Shown here: in pieces, positions 1 through 6,165 of the stretch
How the letters are laid out: each line of letters begins with the position of its first letter
Position numbering within the stretch: the stretch's first letter is position 1
Origin: Desulfocapsa sp.
Lineage (GTDB): Bacteria; Desulfobacterota; Desulfobulbia; Desulfobulbales; Desulfocapsaceae
DNA: 6,215 nt
Reading direction: 5' to 3'
Assembly (NCBI GenBank): GCA_029935135.1
Contig: JAOZKX010000141.1
Span: 1-6,215, forward strand
The notes under the pieces: model-generated
Told to the model about the DNA's origin: nothing
Databases searched by the model: none
The model's input: the letters and a program-made list of their open reading frames with translations, nothing else
Made by a program: the position numbers and the translations under genes

Positions 1-983
1 ACCACCTTGCCGAGTCGTGGTCCTGGTGGAATAAAAATCTGCAGTTCCCGGGCAAGATTCTCAGTTCCCTGCTCAAGAAGTTTTTCGTATGAACTGATAC
101 GCGCCTTTGATTTAGAGCGTCTGCCTTTGGGGGACATTTTGATCCACTCTAACTCTCTTTGCAGGGTACGCCTGCGATTACTTTCTTTTTTCTCTTCGTT
201 GGCAAGGCGTCTCTCTTTTTGTTCCAGCCAGGAGGAGTAATTCCCCTTCCAGGGAATACCACGCCCGCGATCCAGTTCAAGAATCCAGCCGGCAACATTA
301 TCGAGAAAATATCGATCATGGGTCACCGCAATGATGGTACCGGCATACTGCTGCAGGTGTTGTTCCAGCCAGGCTACGGATTGGGCGTCCAGATGATTTG
401 TTGGTTCATCGAGGAGGAGGATGTCAGGGTTTTTCAGAAGAATCCTGCACAGGGCGACGCGTCTTTTTTCACCTCCTGAAAGGATGTCACATTTGGTGTC
501 AGCAGGCGGGCAGCGCAGGGCATCCATTGCCATATCAAGTTTAGAGTCGAGGTCCCAGGCATCCTGGGTGTCAAGTTTGTCCTGAACCTCACCTTGTCTG
601 TCAATGAGGGCCTGCATTTCATCATCGCTCATTGGTTCTGCAAATTTCTCATTAATTGCATTGAATTCATTTAAGAGATCAACAGTCGCCTGCACACCTT
701 CTTCTACGATTTCCTTAACTGTTTTTTCAGGATCAAGCTCTGGTTCCTGGGGCAGGTAATCCACGGTAAGCCCGGGGGATATGACGGTTTCACCGTTAAA
801 TTCGGTATCGATACCTGCAAGAATACGGAGAAGAGTACTTTTTCCGGAACCGTTAAGACCTAATACACCGATTTTGGCTCCGTAAAAATAGGAAAGAGAG
901 ATATCTTTCAACACTGGTTTGTCAGCATACAATTTGCTGACTTTAATCATGGAATAGATAACTTTTTTATCGTCAACGCTCAT
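1..983 (-). CDS. ettA: Energy-dependent translational throttle protein EttA (ABC-F ATPase), C-terminus beyond the window
   Basis: ABC-F family ATPase that binds the ribosomal E site and gates early elongation according to the ATP/ADP ratio; it is cytosolic, with no membrane domain. The visible 327 residues cover the first ABC domain and the start of the linker; full EttA is about 555 residues. Seen in order: Walker A LNGSGKST near 43-50, Q-loop YLPQEPEL, a charged helical arm insertion around 105-160, signature LSGGEKRR (168-175), Walker B LLLDEPTNHLD (189-199), the H-switch THD (221-223), and the basic linker ELEWIKMSPKGRRSKSKAR (277-295) expected to contact P-site tRNA. The motif WILELDRGRGIPWKGNYSSW is very close to E. 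coli EttA as I recall it, which separates it from Uup and other ABC-F proteins. The ATG at 983 gives an N-terminus of the usual EttA length; a weak AGG lies 6 nt upstream. An internal ATG at codon 12 is less likely. The gene is divergent from the kinase gene. The second ABC domain is not visible. Confidence 0.95.
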   Translation of the reverse strand, partial: MSVDDKKVIYSMIKVSKLYADKPVLKDISLSYFYGAKIGVLGLNGSGKSTLLRILAGIDTEFNGETVISPGLTVDYLPQEPELDPEKTVKEIVEEGVQATVDLLNEFNAINEKFAEPMSDDEMQALIDRQGEVQDKLDTQDAWDLDSKLDMAMDALRCPPADTKCDILSGGEKRRVALCRILLKNPDILLLDEPTNHLDAQSVAWLEQHLQQYAGTIIAVTHDRYFLDNVAGWILELDRGRGIPWKGNYSSWLEQKERRLANEEKKESNRRRTLQRELEWIKMSPKGRRSKSKARISSYEKLLEQGTENLARELQIFIPPGPRLGKV

Positions 984-1026
984 GGGATACCTGGTAATTT
1001 AAAGGGCAGGGGATGTCTTGACAGAC

Positions 1027-1056
1027 TTTACAGTAACATTTTGAAAACGAGATAAT
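1027..1056 (+). promoter_or_regulatory. Candidate sigma-70 promoter toward the kinase operon
   Basis: TTTACA (1027-1032, 5 of 6) and GATAAT (1051-1056, 5 of 6) are separated by 18 nt on the plus strand. This would start transcription near 1063, about 137 nt before the kinase ATG. It shares its -10 bases with the candidate ettA promoter on the other strand, so the two could not be occupied together. It could supply a basal transcript alongside the sigma-54-like promoter downstream. Confidence 0.3.
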
Positions 1057-1080
1057 ACTATGAATTTATGGAAATGAAAA
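1052..1080 (-). promoter_or_regulatory. Candidate sigma-70 promoter for ettA
   Basis: On the minus strand, TTTTCA (1080-1075, 4 of 6 to the -35 consensus) is followed after 17 nt by TATTAT (1057-1052, 5 of 6 to the -10). Transcription would start near 1045, giving a leader of about 60 nt before the ettA ATG at 983. Chance matches are common in such AT-rich DNA, so this is only a candidate. Confidence 0.35.
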
Positions 1081-1093
1081 GGTAGATCTTCCT
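1080..1093. promoter_or_regulatory. Imperfect palindrome, possible operator
   Basis: AGGTAGATCTTCCT is a 14-bp inverted repeat with one mismatched pair at its fourth and eleventh bases. It is centred about 54 nt upstream of the start expected from the sigma-54-like promoter and lies between that promoter and the sigma-70-like boxes. A Fis-type HTH dimer such as the neighbouring regulator could bind such a site. Enhancer sites usually lie further upstream, and only one copy was seen, so the assignment is weak. Confidence 0.25.
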
Positions 1094-1114
1094 ATTTATA
1101 AGCTGGAAACTTTA

Positions 1115-1130
1115 TGGCTCTGCGGTTGCT
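1115..1130 (+). promoter_or_regulatory. Sigma-54 (RpoN) type promoter for the kinase-regulator operon
   Basis: TGGCTCTGCGGTTGCT fits the -24/-12 consensus TGGCAC-N5-TTGCW with one mismatch (T for A). The invariant GG (1116-1117) and GC (1128-1129) are exactly 10 nt apart, as required. Transcription should start near 1141, leaving about 59 nt of AT-rich leader before the kinase ATG at 1200. The operon itself encodes a sigma-54 activator, so the likely reading is autoregulation. This is inference from sequence only. Confidence 0.65.
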
Positions 1131-1199
1131 ATGTTTACAAAAAATAGTAATATACAAATAGGTAAAATAATATATTAACAAAGAATTTGTCATATCATT

Positions 1200-3512
1200 A
1201 TGAAAATCAGAAGTTTTATATTTCTTGGTGTTACTATTCTTGGGCTTTTTCCATTGTTTATCATGGTGGCACTGAACTGGCCAGCAGTTATTTCCCGCCT
1301 AGAATATGCCGCAGAACTGGAAACTCAGGCTCGTTCAAATGTCGGTTTCACCCATTTAAATGCTAGAATCCGCTGTCTAAAAAAAAGCCTTATTCGTTCC
1401 GCCACACTTCCTTCTGCTTTCGCCGCAATTCATGATTCCAAGCATGTTGAATCGGTGGCTACAATTCTAAAAAGATGGTTTGAGGATGATGAACAGATCC
1501 ATGGACTATTACTTTTTGATGCGAATGGGAAAGAGGTGGTTGGCTTGCAACGCAGGGAAAAAGAATTTGTCCAGGTGACTTCTGCAACTATTCATCAGGA
1601 ACACGATTTTTTTAAAAAGTCTGCTTCTATTCTGGAAAATCAGGTTTTTGTTAATCTGGTCGATCAAAAATCAGATCCTTTCAGAAAAACAGGGACCAAT
1701 AAATATGAACTACTGATGTCAACACCTGTGTTTGAAAATGGAATCCATCCCATTGGTGTTTTGATGATGCGTATTGATATGTCACAGTTTTTAGATAACT
1801 TTAAGGACTCGTATTGGGTGACAAGTGATGGTAGTTATCTACGAAACTGTAACCCGATAGGGTCTCTTGCAGCCATCGATAAGATAGCGCAGGAAGAGTG
1901 TAACGCCTTTGTCGAATTTCCTGGATTAAATGGTGTGCAGGTAGACAACCCTGTAATTTTAGAAGCTCAGAACAAGGAAAAAATCGCCTGGATGCCACTT
2001 GTTTTTAATGAAGAGCATCAGGCTGCTATGTGGGTTGGCAGTAAAGTTGATGAAAGCGCCCTGGAAAAGTGGAAGATTCGACTAACCATTAATGTTGCTA
2101 TGATAATCTGTGTAATGGCCGCTCTTGTTTTTTTTGCAGCGACCTGGATTGCAGCGCGTATAGAGTATATTCAAAAAGAATTGCTGTTGGGAGTTGACAA
2201 TATCCTTACCAATGAAAAAATAACAGTTTTTCAATGGAAAGGACCGGAAGAAATCAAAAATCTGGCCAAGGATCTCACTGCCCTCTCAAAAAGATATACG
2301 GACACCTGTGAGGCCAGGCTTCTTGCAGAGTCATCTCTCCGTGAAAGTGAAGATAAATTTAGAAACCTCACAGCTTCTGCACTCGATGGTATTGTGTTGA
2401 TGGACCGGGAGGGAAATATTACCTATTGGAATGAGGCTGCCAGCACTATATTTGGTTTTTCTTCGGAGGAGGCCCTGGGGAATCCTATTCATTCACTTAT
2501 TGTCCCACGGAGGGAAGGGGAGGAATCGACAGGTGACCCTTTGCAGAGTGTTGATGAAACATCAGGTCATTTTTCACAAACTGTTGAGTTTGTAGGGCTT
2601 AATAAGAAGGGCAAAGATGTATTTGTTGAACTGTCACTTTCCTCAACAAGTATTAAAGGGCAATGGCATGCAATATGGATTGTTCGTGATATCACTGAAA
2701 GAAAAAGAAGCGAAGAGGAAAGCAGAATACAGCAGCAGCATTTGCTGCACGCTGACAAAATGATTTCTCTGGGATTACTGGTTTCAGGAGTTGCCCACGA
2801 AATCAACAATCCAAATTCCATCGCACTGTTAAATCTACCAATTCTCACCCGTTCCTGGGAGAGTGTTAAACCTATTCTTGATGAATTCTATGAAGAGAAT
2901 GGGGATTTTACCGTTGGTGGGATTGAATATTCAACCATGCGCCAGGAATTAAAACGAATATTTGTAGAACTTGAGGAAAGCGCAATCCGCATAAAACAGA
3001 TTGTGGTTGACCTGAAAGATTATGCGAGACAGGAAACCAGTGGTCAAATGTCGCCTGTGGATATTTCTGAAGTTGTAAAATCCGGTGTTCGCCTTACCGC
3101 AAATAGTATCCATAAGGCTACCAATAGCTTTTCCAGCCGTTATTCACCTAATCTTCCTAAGGTAATAGGCAACAGGCAGCGTTTGACTCAGGTTATCATT
3201 AATCTTATTCAGAACAGTTGCGAGGCAATAAATAAAAGTGATCTTTCACTTACCATTACTACTCGTTATAATGTAGAACGAGATGGAGTGGAAATTTCCA
3301 TCAAAGATGAGGGGGTGGGAATTGAACCGGATTACATTAATCAGGTCACGGACCCTTTCTTTACAACCAAACGTACAATGGGAGGAACAGGTCTTGGGCT
3401 GTCGGTTTCTTCTGGAATTGTTAAAGAACATAATGGGATGATGGTTTTCAATTCTGAGCCTGGTAAAGGGACTGAAGTAGTTATTCTTCTTCCTGCCTAT
3501 CACAAATCATAA
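1200..3512 (+). CDS. Membrane sensor histidine kinase (Cache-like sensor, PAS, HisKA, HATPase)
   Basis: Inner-membrane kinase of 770 residues that should autophosphorylate on H533 and pass phosphate to the regulator encoded 50 bp downstream. TM1 is about residues 5-25 and TM2 about 296-318. The roughly 270 residues between them form an extracytoplasmic sensor whose length and pattern (LLLFDANGKEV, then a second DG-containing strand WVTSDGSYL) resemble a double Cache domain; the ligand is unknown. A degenerate HAMP-like/coiled segment (319-380) leads to a PAS domain (about 386-500, ending DITERKR). Kinase core: H-box GVAHEINNPNS (H533), N-box NLIQNSCEAI (668-677), G1 DEGVGI (703-708), F-box DPFFTTKR, G2 GGTGLGL (728-734), so it appears catalytically complete. 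H533 lies 75 residues before Y608 in LKDYAR, longer than the usual HisKA hairpin by about 24. The ATG at 1200 is the only start before an in-frame stop at 1176 and includes the whole of TM1; it has no clear Shine-Dalgarno. The PAS may sense a further cytoplasmic signal. Confidence 0.93.
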   Translation: MKIRSFIFLGVTILGLFPLFIMVALNWPAVISRLEYAAELETQARSNVGFTHLNARIRCLKKSLIRSATLPSAFAAIHDSKHVESVATILKRWFEDDEQIHGLLLFDANGKEVVGLQRREKEFVQVTSATIHQEHDFFKKSASILENQVFVNLVDQKSDPFRKTGTNKYELLMSTPVFENGIHPIGVLMMRIDMSQFLDNFKDSYWVTSDGSYLRNCNPIGSLAAIDKIAQEECNAFVEFPGLNGVQVDNPVILEAQNKEKIAWMPLVFNEEHQAAMWVGSKVDESALEKWKIRLTINVAMIICVMAALVFFAATWIAARIEYIQKELLLGVDNILTNEKITVFQWKGPEEIKNLAKDLTALSKRYTDTCEARLLAESSLRESEDKFRNLTASALDGIVLMDREGNITYWNEAASTIFGFSSEEALGNPIHSLIVPRREGEESTGDPLQSVDETSGHFSQTVEFVGLNKKGKDVFVELSLSSTSIKGQWHAIWIVRDITERKRSEEESRIQQQHLLHADKMISLGLLVSGVAHEINNPNSIALLNLPILTRSWESVKPILDEFYEENGDFTVGGIEYSTMRQELKRIFVELEESAIRIKQIVVDLKDYARQETSGQMSPVDISEVVKSGVRLTANSIHKATNSFSSRYSPNLPKVIGNRQRLTQVIINLIQNSCEAINKSDLSLTITTRYNVERDGVEISIKDEGVGIEPDYINQVTDPFFTTKRTMGGTGLGLSVSSGIVKEHNGMMVFNSEPGKGTEVVILLPAYHKS

Positions 3513-3562
3513 CCATTCATTAGTTAGCCAAAATAAATCCTCAAAATGTTAAAAGTATAGCT

Positions 3563-4981
3563 ATGACCCCAACACTTTACCCTTCACTACCAGTACTTCT
3601 TGTCGATGATGAAAATGCATGGTTAAACAGTTTTAGCCTCACACTACGTGTGGCCGGACTCAATAATGTGACAACCTGCAATGATTCAAGAGAGGTGATC
3701 GCATTACTTAAAAAGCAATCATTTAGTGTTTTGGTTCTTGATCTGACCATGCCGCATCTTGCAGGTGACGAACTGCTGCCACTTGTTGTCAAAGACTTTC
3801 CGGGAATCCCAGTTATTATCATAACTGGTCTTGATCAGATTGAAACAGCTGTAGCATGTATGAAACTTGGTGCCTATGAGTTTTTTACCAAGGTTACAGA
3901 GGAAGCGCGACTGATAACCGGAGTTCAGCGGGCCATAGATTTTGGCATACTAAGAAGAGAGAACAGTTCTTTAAAAGAACATTTCTTAGAAGATACATTG
4001 CATCACCCTAAAGCCTTTTCCCACATCATCACTCATAATAAAGCGATGCGTTCAATCTTTCAGTATATTGAGGCAATTGCAGTTACCAGTGAGCCGGTTT
4101 TAATTACAGGGGAGACTGGATCTGGCAAAGAGTTGTTTGCTCAAGCTGTTCACACACTGTCTGACCGAAAAGGTAAGTTTGTTGCAGTCAATATAGCAGG
4201 ACTTGATGATACCATGCTCAGTGACACACTCTTTGGCCATATCAAAGGTGCATTTTCCGGTGCCGAGCAGACTCGAAAGGGGCTTGTTGCCAGTGGGGAT
4301 GACGGAAGCCTGTTTCTGGATGAGATTGGTGATCTGTCACCCGGTGCTCAGGTAAAACTCCTGCGTCTCCTTCAGGAAAGAGAGTATTATGCTCTAGGTT
4401 CAGATGTTGCGAGAAGAACTGATATTCGTATGATCTTTGCGACCCATCGTGATCTTGATTCTTTACAGGAATCTGGAGAATTTCGTCAGGATCTCTTCTT
4501 TAGATTAAGAACCCATCATATCCATATTCCACCTTTGCGAGAACGTCTCGATGATTTGCCCTTGCTCCTTGATTATTTCCTGGAAGAGGCTGCGGTAAGA
4601 CTTAAGAAAAAGAAGCCAGCGTATCCAGATGAGCTGGCAATACTTCTTGGTACCTATCACTATCCAGGTAATGTCCGCGAACTTCAATCGATGGTTTTTG
4701 ATGCTCTTTCTAAACATGTGAGTCGTTCTCTCAGTATGGATGTTTTTAAAGAATATATTAACAAAAGAGGGAACAATAAAGAGAGTAAGACTGCGGGAGA
4801 AATTACAGGGGATACTGTGTTCAGTAGTTTGCGTACATTGCCCACATTAAAAGAATCCGGGCGAATACTCGTTCATGAAGCTCTCTATCGTGCCCAGGGA
4901 AATCAGGCAATTGCTGCCCAGATGCTGGGAGTAACTAGACAAGCCCTTAACTGGAGATTGAAGCAGGAGTCTGAGAAATGA
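3563..4981 (+). CDS. NtrC-family sigma-54-dependent response regulator
   Basis: Cytosolic activator of 472 residues, the probable partner of the kinase just upstream. Receiver domain (about 9-125): acidic pair D15/D16, phosphoacceptor D60 in LVLDLTMP, switch T88, and K110. The lysine is followed by valine rather than the usual proline. AAA+ domain (about 145-385): Walker A GETGSGKE (183-190), sigma-54 contact loop GAFSGA (229-234, serine for the usual threonine), Walker B LFLDE (250-254), FRQDLFFRL (307-315) with putative arginine fingers, and sensor II GNVREL (369-374). A Fis-type helix-turn-helix fills the C-terminus (about 431-468, with GNQAIAAQMLGVTRQALNWRL). All parts needed for ATP-driven opening of sigma-54 promoters are present. 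The ATG at 3563 places the receiver at a normal distance; no good Shine-Dalgarno precedes it. The 50-bp gap after the kinase shows no terminator or promoter, supporting cotranscription. The stop overlaps the next start. Target genes are unknown. Confidence 0.94.
   Translation: MTPTLYPSLPVLLVDDENAWLNSFSLTLRVAGLNNVTTCNDSREVIALLKKQSFSVLVLDLTMPHLAGDELLPLVVKDFPGIPVIIITGLDQIETAVACMKLGAYEFFTKVTEEARLITGVQRAIDFGILRRENSSLKEHFLEDTLHHPKAFSHIITHNKAMRSIFQYIEAIAVTSEPVLITGETGSGKELFAQAVHTLSDRKGKFVAVNIAGLDDTMLSDTLFGHIKGAFSGAEQTRKGLVASGDDGSLFLDEIGDLSPGAQVKLLRLLQEREYYALGSDVARRTDIRMIFATHRDLDSLQESGEFRQDLFFRLRTHHIHIPPLRERLDDLPLLLDYFLEEAAVRLKKKKPAYPDELAILLGTYHYPGNVRELQSMVFDALSKHVSRSLSMDVFKEYINKRGNNKESKTAGEITGDTVFSSLRTLPTLKESGRILVHEALYRAQGNQAIAAQMLGVTRQALNWRLKQESEK
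4965..4969 (+). promoter_or_regulatory. Ribosome binding site of the 86-residue protein, inside the regulator gene
   Basis: AGGAG lies 8 nt before the ATG at 4978, within the last codons of the regulator. It is the clearest Shine-Dalgarno in this operon and supports the overlapping start as a real, translationally coupled one. Confidence 0.7.
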
Positions 4982-5238
4982 AAAATATTGAATTAACTAT
5001 CCGGGGAATAGTCCTTTCCTTCGACCAGGCAAAACAGATGACTACAGTTATAGCAGAAGAGGGAAATGATTTTGCCACCCTTGTATCCTGGTGCGACAGA
5101 GAGAAAGGTGTACATTCTCCATGCTGTTTAAAGTGTGAGTTTAATGATGTTCCCGGCTGGGAAGTCTATGGCAAAAATCATGAGGGAAGATTGCGCATAT
5201 CGGTGGATGATGATCGCTTCGTTTTTATTTATTCCTAG
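4978..5238 (+). CDS. Small Cys-rich protein of unknown function, coupled to the two-component system
   Basis: I do not recognise this 86-residue protein. Its ATG overlaps the TGA of the regulator (ATGA, 4 bp) and has a well-spaced AGGAG, so it is very probably a real, coupled gene and the last of the operon, followed by a terminator 28 bp later. There is no signal peptide or membrane helix, so it should be cytosolic. The pattern suggests mostly beta strands: IELTIRGIVLSF at the start, TTVIAEE, then GRLRISVDDDRFVFIYS at the end. The middle carries C39, C49, C50 and C53 with H46 between them (C-x9-CC-x2-C), which could bind a metal or act as a redox switch. The C-terminal third is acidic (DDD at 77-79). 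Possible roles are modulation of the kinase or regulator, or a product whose expression tracks the regulator. No function can be assigned. Confidence 0.8.
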   Translation: MKNIELTIRGIVLSFDQAKQMTTVIAEEGNDFATLVSWCDREKGVHSPCCLKCEFNDVPGWEVYGKNHEGRLRISVDDDRFVFIYS

Positions 5239-5266
5239 TTTATAAATCCTGGAAGGCACAAGAAAC

Positions 5267-5305
5267 AAAAAAGGGGAAATCGTTATAAACGATTTCCCCT
5301 TTTTT
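5267..5305. terminator. Bidirectional intrinsic terminator between convergent units
   Basis: A perfect 18-bp inverted repeat (arms 5267-5284 and 5288-5305) encloses a 3-nt ATA centre. The arm reads six A, four G, then AAATCGTT. The plus strand ends in seven T (5300-5306), and the six A at the start become a U-tract for minus-strand transcripts. It lies 28 bp after the 86-residue gene and 26 bp after the iron-sulfur gene, so it can stop both operons. Confidence 0.93.
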
Positions 5306-5321
5306 TATCTTACTTAAAAAG

Positions 5322-5341
5322 TAACGAAGCGTTATTCGTTA
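5322..5341. repeat. Small inverted repeat over the stop codon of the iron-sulfur gene
   Basis: TAACGAA (5322-5328) and TTCGTTA (5335-5341) form a 7-bp stem with a 6-nt loop. It spans the TAA of the minus-strand gene and sits just before the main terminator. It may add 3' end stability to the transcript or may be chance; nothing else supports a function. Confidence 0.3.
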
Positions 5342-6141
5342 TTTTCGTTTTCAGAAAGACCCTTAACAAGCATGGCGCCGGCAATTCCAAGAAGGCCGAT
5401 GTCTTTTGCTTTTCTCATGGCAGGTTTCACCATAGATGCCATCATGGCGCGTCGTTTAACGCTACCCATATCGGCAAGTTCTGGTGTGTAATCCGCAAAA
5501 AGAAGTCCCATATCTTTTTTGTTGCCAAAGTAACGGGAGTTAGGTCCAATGTGGCCGTCTTTTACTTCAAGGCCTTTGGCACCATTCTTCACATATTTGG
5601 ATACTTCAGAGTTTGGATCTGAGAGATCACCGAAGATTCGAGCATCGGCAATACAAGTAAGCACGCAGGCAGGTTCAAGACCTTCTTCCACCCGAGGTTT
5701 ACAGTATGTACATTTATCAACCTTTCCTTCACTATCATCATCAGCAAGGTCCGGGTTAACATAACGGGCGCCGTAAGGACAAGCGTCAGCACAGGCACCA
5801 CAACCAAGGCAGCGGTCCTTGTCAACCTGTACAGATCCATCAAATGGGTCTTTCCAGGTGGCGGCAACTTCCATAGTTTTTGTTTTACCGGTTTTAATGT
5901 CGGTAAAAGTCATCTCTGCCATATCTGCGGGACATTCATCCACACAGGGTGGTTTGTCGCAGTGATTACAAAGGCCGGGATAGTAAGTAGCAGCCATTCC
6001 GTCGGCGGTCATTGTAGGACCGAGTCGTTTGACCCAGTTACGCTGGTAAGGTACTGGAACCTCCCACTCTGCCCGACAGGCAATAGTACAGGCATGACAG
6101 CCTACACAGCGTTCCAGATCTATGATCATTCCATATTGCAT
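5332..6141 (-). CDS. Four-cluster [4Fe-4S] electron-transfer subunit of a molybdopterin oxidoreductase (PsrB/PhsB/DmsB type)
   Basis: Protein of 269 residues that should carry electrons between a molybdopterin catalytic subunit and a quinol-linked membrane subunit or other partner. All 16 cluster cysteines are present in four groups: C12/15/18/22 (CVGCHACTIAC), C58/61/66/70 (CNHCDKPPCVDEC), C111/114/117/121 (CLGCGACADACPYG) and C144/147/159/163 (CTYC with an 11-residue gap, then CVLTC). The following ARIFGDLSDPNSEVS is typical of DMSO-reductase-family B subunits. There is no Tat or Sec signal, so it is either cytosolic or exported with a Tat-bearing partner. Two oddities: 40 residues separate C70 from C111, more than in PsrB-like proteins, and about 85 extra residues follow the conserved core, ending in a cationic then hydrophobic stretch (about 229-262) that might touch the membrane. 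The start has a strong AGGAGG 9 nt upstream. No membrane-anchor gene follows it before the terminator. The substrate cannot be told from this subunit; polysulfide, thiosulfate, tetrathionate or another acceptor is possible. Confidence 0.9.
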   Translation of the reverse strand: MQYGMIIDLERCVGCHACTIACRAEWEVPVPYQRNWVKRLGPTMTADGMAATYYPGLCNHCDKPPCVDECPADMAEMTFTDIKTGKTKTMEVAATWKDPFDGSVQVDKDRCLGCGACADACPYGARYVNPDLADDDSEGKVDKCTYCKPRVEEGLEPACVLTCIADARIFGDLSDPNSEVSKYVKNGAKGLEVKDGHIGPNSRYFGNKKDMGLLFADYTPELADMGSVKRRAMMASMVKPAMRKAKDIGLLGIAGAMLVKGLSENENNE

Positions 6142-6150
6142 TGAATATAT

Positions 6151-6156
6151 CCTCCT
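6151..6156 (-). promoter_or_regulatory. Strong Shine-Dalgarno of the iron-sulfur subunit
   Basis: AGGAGG on the minus strand, 9 nt before the ATG at 6141-6139. It fixes the start at this ATG rather than the internal ATG at codon 5. Confidence 0.85.
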
Positions 6157-6165
6157 GAAAAGTTA

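Noticed and set aside
159..479. 106-codon open frame on the plus strand
   Set aside because: It lies wholly antisense to the conserved ABC domain of ettA and its translation resembles no protein pattern.
434..625. 63-codon minus-strand open frame
   Set aside because: Shifted frame inside ettA; the ettA frame there carries the arm and the LSGGE signature.
1018..1023. Perfect TTGACA -35 hexamer on the plus strand
   Set aside because: The hexamer 17 nt downstream is TTGAAA and the nearest good -10 (1051) is 27 nt away, so it does not form a standard promoter.
1131..1199. Possible riboswitch or attenuator in the kinase leader
   Set aside because: The segment is very AT-rich with only one weak 5-bp stem and no terminator-like hairpin or recognisable conserved core.
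2567..2848. 93-codon minus-strand open frame, Cys- and Ser-rich
   Set aside because: Antisense shadow of the PAS and H-box coding sequence of the kinase.
5589..5867. 92-codon hydrophobic minus-strand frame that could look like a membrane peptide
   Set aside because: It is a shifted frame of the iron-sulfur gene, whose own frame encodes all the cluster cysteines here; the hydrophobicity comes from Cys/Asp codons read out of phase.
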